Source: Methanofastidiosum sp.
GTDB taxonomy: Archaea; Methanobacteriota_B; Thermococci; Methanofastidiosales; Methanofastidiosaceae
DNA: 64,000 bases
Direction of reading: 5' to 3'
NCBI GenBank assembly: GCA_035362715.1
Contig: DAOSDU010000006.1
Span: 1 to 64,000 of the forward strand
Made by a program: the position numbers and the translations under genes. Positions 61,115-64,000 of the stretch are shown piece by piece. The notes beneath the pieces were generated by a model. The model was not told the origin of the DNA and did not search any database. It saw only the letters and a list, made by a program, of their open reading frames with translations. The number at the start of each line of letters is the position of its first letter. Position 1 is the stretch's first letter.

Positions 61115-61987
61115 ATGAATAAAACAATGAAAATATCTTTGCTAATCTTAATACCAGCGTTACTAATAATGGCTCTACCCATTGGAATACTTTCTGAAGA
61201 CTACGAAACTGCCACAACTTCTGCGATTTCATATCTAGAAAGGATAGATCCAGAAAATCCATACCTCCCCCTTGCAAAAGATACCGCAATTACCAACCCA
61301 AAGATGTCAATCAATTTTGCATTGAAGGGTATCATAGAAAGTGAGAAGGGGAATAAAGAGGATAATTTGAACAAGGCTCTGGAAATAATGAGCTCTCTTA
61401 AACTTATACCTGAAGATAGAAGAGACATGTTCAATGTTTTAATTCTAGAATACAATCTTACACGCTCACAGAAATACATAGAGGATTCCGCCAAGACTTC
61501 AAATCTTAGATACTTGGCGAATTCAGAAGAATATTTAAAACAAGCAAATGATGATCTTAATGAAATTAGTGGGAATGGTTTGGGAGAAACAGAAACAAAA
61601 CTTAAAAAAATAGCAGAGACTTATATGAATCGGTCTTCAAATTATTCAAATTTATATAAAGAAATGGCGTTAATATCTTATGATGAGAACAGATACCTTG
61701 CAACGACACTTTTCTCAATATATGCTAAAAATGACAATCAAAGTTTTGATGAACCTTTAGATGTTATTTTAACAAGATTTGAAGAAAAGTGGAACTCTTT
61801 CTTTGGTTCAGGCGCATACAAAGATTCACCTTTTAGTCCTGATTCTCTAAAAGAGCTTCAGAGAAAAGCAATTAATTATAGAGGAGAAGGAAACGAAGAT
61901 TTTGCAAATGTCATATCAGACTACATAAAGTTCCAGGCAATATCTTATACAGAATTTATTAATGCTATTGAGGAGGGAGGACTTTAA
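61115..61987 (+). CDS. Secreted or anchored helical (TPR-like) protein
   Basis: After a signal peptide or anchor (ISLLILIPALLIMALPIGIL, about 7-26), the ~290-residue product is alpha-helical with repeated acidic helices, similar in composition to TPR-like repeats, but no clear repeat unit is seen. The ATG at 61115 is chosen because upstream codons precede the TATA-derived transcript. It ends one base into the ATG of the next gene, so the two are coupled. Confidence 0.6.
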   Translation: MNKTMKISLLILIPALLIMALPIGILSEDYETATTSAISYLERIDPENPYLPLAKDTAITNPKMSINFALKGIIESEKGNKEDNLNKALEIMSSLKLIPEDRRDMFNVLILEYNLTRSQKYIEDSAKTSNLRYLANSEEYLKQANDDLNEISGNGLGETETKLKKIAETYMNRSSNYSNLYKEMALISYDENRYLATTLFSIYAKNDNQSFDEPLDVILTRFEEKWNSFFGSGAYKDSPFSPDSLKELQRKAINYRGEGNEDFANVISDYIKFQAISYTEFINAIEEGGL

Positions 61988-62784
61988 TGGCAGAAGAAGC
62001 AAAATGGAAAAAAAATTCCAGAAGATGGGAAAAGAAGGCTAAAGATTACAAACTAAAAAAGGAAGAACTAGAATCCAAATACAATACCATCAATCAGGAA
62101 AATGAAAATCTTAAGAAAGAATTAATATCTACAAGAGAAGAAAGAGATAAAATTAAAGAAACTGAGAAGAAGGGCGAATTTGGCACAGTTGCCATTGCAG
62201 TCATTCTAATTCTTGGTATTCTTTTTGCAGGTTCAGTTGCAGGTTTGGCATTTCTATATAACTCAAATCAAGCATTAACTTCGGCTAACTCAGACCTTAC
62301 TGTGGAAACATCTTCATTGAGGGGTCAGATATCAAAGCTTCAATACGAAAAGAGCGTGCTTGAAGCAGAGAAAAGTAGCTATCAAAGCGAAGTAACAGAC
62401 ATTGAAAAAGAATTAGAAAAGGTCAAGGGAGACAGCGATGCTACCATAAGGCTTCTACAGAGGGAAGTTTTGTCTTTAACATCGAAAGTGTCAAGACTAG
62501 AATCAGACATCAAAGCAAAAGACATATCGATAGCATCCCTACAGAATCAGCTTGCAGAGTGTGAATATCGTAACAGGTGTTTTACCGTTAGTATTACACC
62601 AACTTCACGAACTGCATCTACAGGTTCAGATCACTCTTTAAGCTACACAATGTATGTAAATTTCTCAGGATACGGATGTGGAAGAAGGATTGAAATCCCA
62701 ATAACACTCAATTATGACTTCAACAATTCAGGCATCGATACCTTTGGACTTCAAGCCTCATCAGGGAACTGGTGTTGCAACTAG
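61987..62784 (+). CDS. Single-pass membrane coiled-coil protein with Cys-rich C-terminus
   Basis: A strongly charged N-terminal coiled coil (about 1-58), a membrane helix (GTVAIAVILILGILFAGSVA, about 65-88), an external coiled coil (about 95-195) and a small domain with cysteines (CEYRNRCF, YGCGRR, WCC) that may form disulfides. The topology parallels the protein at 17599. Function is unknown; GGAGGG upstream provides a good ribosome binding site. Confidence 0.6.
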   Translation: MAEEAKWKKNSRRWEKKAKDYKLKKEELESKYNTINQENENLKKELISTREERDKIKETEKKGEFGTVAIAVILILGILFAGSVAGLAFLYNSNQALTSANSDLTVETSSLRGQISKLQYEKSVLEAEKSSYQSEVTDIEKELEKVKGDSDATIRLLQREVLSLTSKVSRLESDIKAKDISIASLQNQLAECEYRNRCFTVSITPTSRTASTGSDHSLSYTMYVNFSGYGCGRRIEIPITLNYDFNNSGIDTFGLQASSGNWCCN

Positions 62785-62785
62785 A

Positions 62786-63076
62786 TTATCTGATATATCT
62801 ATCTCTTTTTTCACTTATTTTTTTACCATAATAAATAGGATATTTTTCTATTTCTTTTTCTTTACCTTCTAATCTTCTAGAATAACCAACATGCCCTATT
62901 GTATAGACCAATACAAAAAAGAGGATAAACAAAATAGAGTTAATTAAAAGAAGCTCTGTAATTTTTTCAGGATATGTTCCCCTAATAATTTCTCTAATAG
63001 AAACTCCGATGAAAGAAACTAGATAGGTAAAAGTAGGAATCTCAACAGAAATCAATAGAGCTTTTATTTTATCCAT
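62786..63076 (-). CDS. Small membrane protein with two or three helices
   Basis: The 96-residue product has hydrophobic stretches at about 5-27 and 42-66 (LLLINSILFILFFVLVYTIG) and a charged tail. It is convergent with the coiled-coil gene (1-bp spacing). No family is recognised. Confidence 0.5.
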   Translation of the reverse strand: MDKIKALLISVEIPTFTYLVSFIGVSIREIIRGTYPEKITELLLINSILFILFFVLVYTIGHVGYSRRLEGKEKEIEKYPIYYGKKISEKRDRYIR

Positions 63077-63139
63077 ATCATCTAAACAATAATAATTTTG
63101 ATAAATATAAATATTGGGGTATAAATTAAAAAAAGAAGT

Positions 63140-63805
63140 TTAATCAATAAAGCTAATTGAGGTATCCTTTATTTCAGGTATATAGGAAGAAATATCTGAT
63201 TTGATAAATTCCTCAAGAGAGCTTCTGTAAGGTGGATTAATCCCTTTAAGTTCTATATTGACCTTTTCCCCTTCAACGTTAACTACTTGTGAAGAAACAT
63301 CAATACCTGGGGCTCTGACCTTTAAAATAGCATTAATCTTTTCAGTCAGGTCCTCAATTTTCTTTAGAAGTGTTACTTCGTATAAGAGTGTTTTTCCAGA
63401 TAATGGATGATTGAAGTCAAGCTTTACCCTTCCACTTGAAACACTTCTTACAGTCGCCCAGTGGCCGTTAATTTCTATTTTTAATCCAGCCCTTGGAAAT
63501 ATACCATGCTTCTTAAAATCGTTCAAATGCATTATTTGTAATAGAGAAGAATCTCTCTTTCCAAACCCTTTTTCAGGAGTTATATCAAAAGTTTTTGTTT
63601 CGCCAACTTCTATATCTAAAAGGGACTCGTCCAATCCTTTAATGACATGTCCGGCACCTACGACTACCTGTATAGGCTCGTATTTATTCCCTTCGTTATA
63701 TACGTTAGCTTGTTTTGCTTTTGTTTCATCAGTTACATCAAAGATTTTACCCGTTTCTTTGATTTTCCCAACATATTGTATCTCAACAAAATCTCCGTCT
63801 TTCAA
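63140..63805 (-). CDS. FKBP-type peptidyl-prolyl isomerase (SlyD-like, long archaeal form)
   Basis: The N-terminal FKBP part is split by an IF (insert-in-flap) domain: DGDFVEIQYVGKIKETGKIFDVT, GAGHVIKGLDESLLDIEVGE, and VKLDFNHPLSGKTLLYEV after the insert. A C-terminal extra ~75-residue domain is as in long archaeal FKBPs. The start is a TTG at 63805, with GGTGAT just upstream. It lies 8 bp after radA on the same strand, and acts as chaperone/prolyl isomerase. Confidence 0.9.
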   Translation of the reverse strand: MKDGDFVEIQYVGKIKETGKIFDVTDETKAKQANVYNEGNKYEPIQVVVGAGHVIKGLDESLLDIEVGETKTFDITPEKGFGKRDSSLLQIMHLNDFKKHGIFPRAGLKIEINGHWATVRSVSSGRVKLDFNHPLSGKTLLYEVTLLKKIEDLTEKINAILKVRAPGIDVSSQVVNVEGEKVNIELKGINPPYRSSLEEFIKSDISSYIPEIKDTSISFID

Positions 63806-63813
63806 TGAATCAC

Positions 63814-64000
63814 CTATTTGTCTTCGATTCCATTTTCAGTTACAAAGAATATTGCTTCTCCCTCTGGTAAGTTTGGAGAGTCAACGAGTCTTGCTATTCT
63901 TTGTCCGCCTTTTGCTTTTCTTAAATATAATCTAAGTGTAGATGAGTGACCAAGGATATGTCCCCCTATAGGCCTTGTCGGATCGCCAAAAAAAGCATCA
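63814..64000 (-). CDS. radA: RadA recombinase, C-terminal part (gene runs off the window)
   Basis: The last ~61 codons are present on the reverse strand: FFGDPTRPIGGHILGHSS, STLRLYLRKAKGGQRIARLVDSP and EGEAIFFVTENGIEDK, the RadA C-terminus with the loop 2/core signatures of RecA-family recombinases. It ends in TAG at 63814-63816. The N-terminus lies beyond position 64000. Confidence 0.93.
   Translation of the reverse strand, partial: DAFFGDPTRPIGGHILGHSSTLRLYLRKAKGGQRIARLVDSPNLPEGEAIFFVTENGIEDK

Overview
The window is a compact, AT-rich archaeal chromosome segment. The signs are archaeal-type transcription and translation genes (RpoE', Spt4, TFB, S24e, S27ae), geranylgeranyl reductase, EndA, intron-bearing tRNAs, Cdc48, SepF, EndoQ, RadA and TATA-box promoters. 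A Phr-like heat-shock regulator and EndoQ would fit a euryarchaeon near the Thermococci/Methanofastidiosa branch or the methanogens. That placement is inference: no 16S rRNA or methanogenesis gene lies in the window.

Layout. 1-5.9 kb: a small secreted protein, a TIM-barrel protein, an intron-bearing tRNA-Met, then a DpnII-like modification module (two DNA methyltransferases, a tiny ribbon-helix-helix regulator, a divergent candidate nuclease), a GNAT and a PhzF protein. 6-12.6 kb: small zinc-ribbon and secreted proteins, a DMT exporter, an AlkZ-like protein, a radical SAM protein and an iron-sulfur flavoprotein. 12.7-22.3 kb: housekeeping (geranylgeranyl reductase plus ferredoxin, EndA, the rpoE'-spt4-dephospho-CoA kinase-S24e-S27ae operon, SepF-ZPR1, TFB, DUF460, TrmJ-like). 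22.3-28.7 kb: CorA, a GT-C-like membrane protein, Cdc48, a radical SAM enzyme. 28.8-34.7 kb: a sodium-pump type methylmalonyl-CoA/malonyl-CoA decarboxylase operon followed by a CoA transferase and an RraA-like protein that has no ordinary start codon. 34.7-36.8 kb: HisS, three tRNAs (Cys, Trp with a box C/D-like intron, Leu) and a thioesterase. 38.6-47.2 kb: a reverse-strand malonate decarboxylase cluster that carries its own biotin carboxylase. 47.4-50.5 kb: agmatinase family, flavodoxin, EndoQ. 50.6-56.3 kb: a thioredoxin reductase / secreted thioredoxin / membrane polyferredoxin operon ending in uppP. 56.3-64 kb: SAM hydrolase family, Phr-like regulator, ProS, Elp3, coiled-coil membrane proteins, FKBP and the C-terminus of RadA.

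The two best candidates for undescribed biology are (1) the malonate cluster, which has AccB/AccC-type biotin proteins, acyl-carrier-protein malonate decarboxylase subunits and an acetate:ACP ligase but no local sodium pump, so it could work as an ATP-driven acetate/acetyl-ACP carboxylase; and (2) the 50.6-56.3 kb operon, which looks like a route for moving electrons from cytoplasmic NAD(P)H or ferredoxin to extracytoplasmic thiols. A 19-bp element shared by the promoters of the Phr-like gene and cdc48 suggests a small heat-shock regulon contained in the window.
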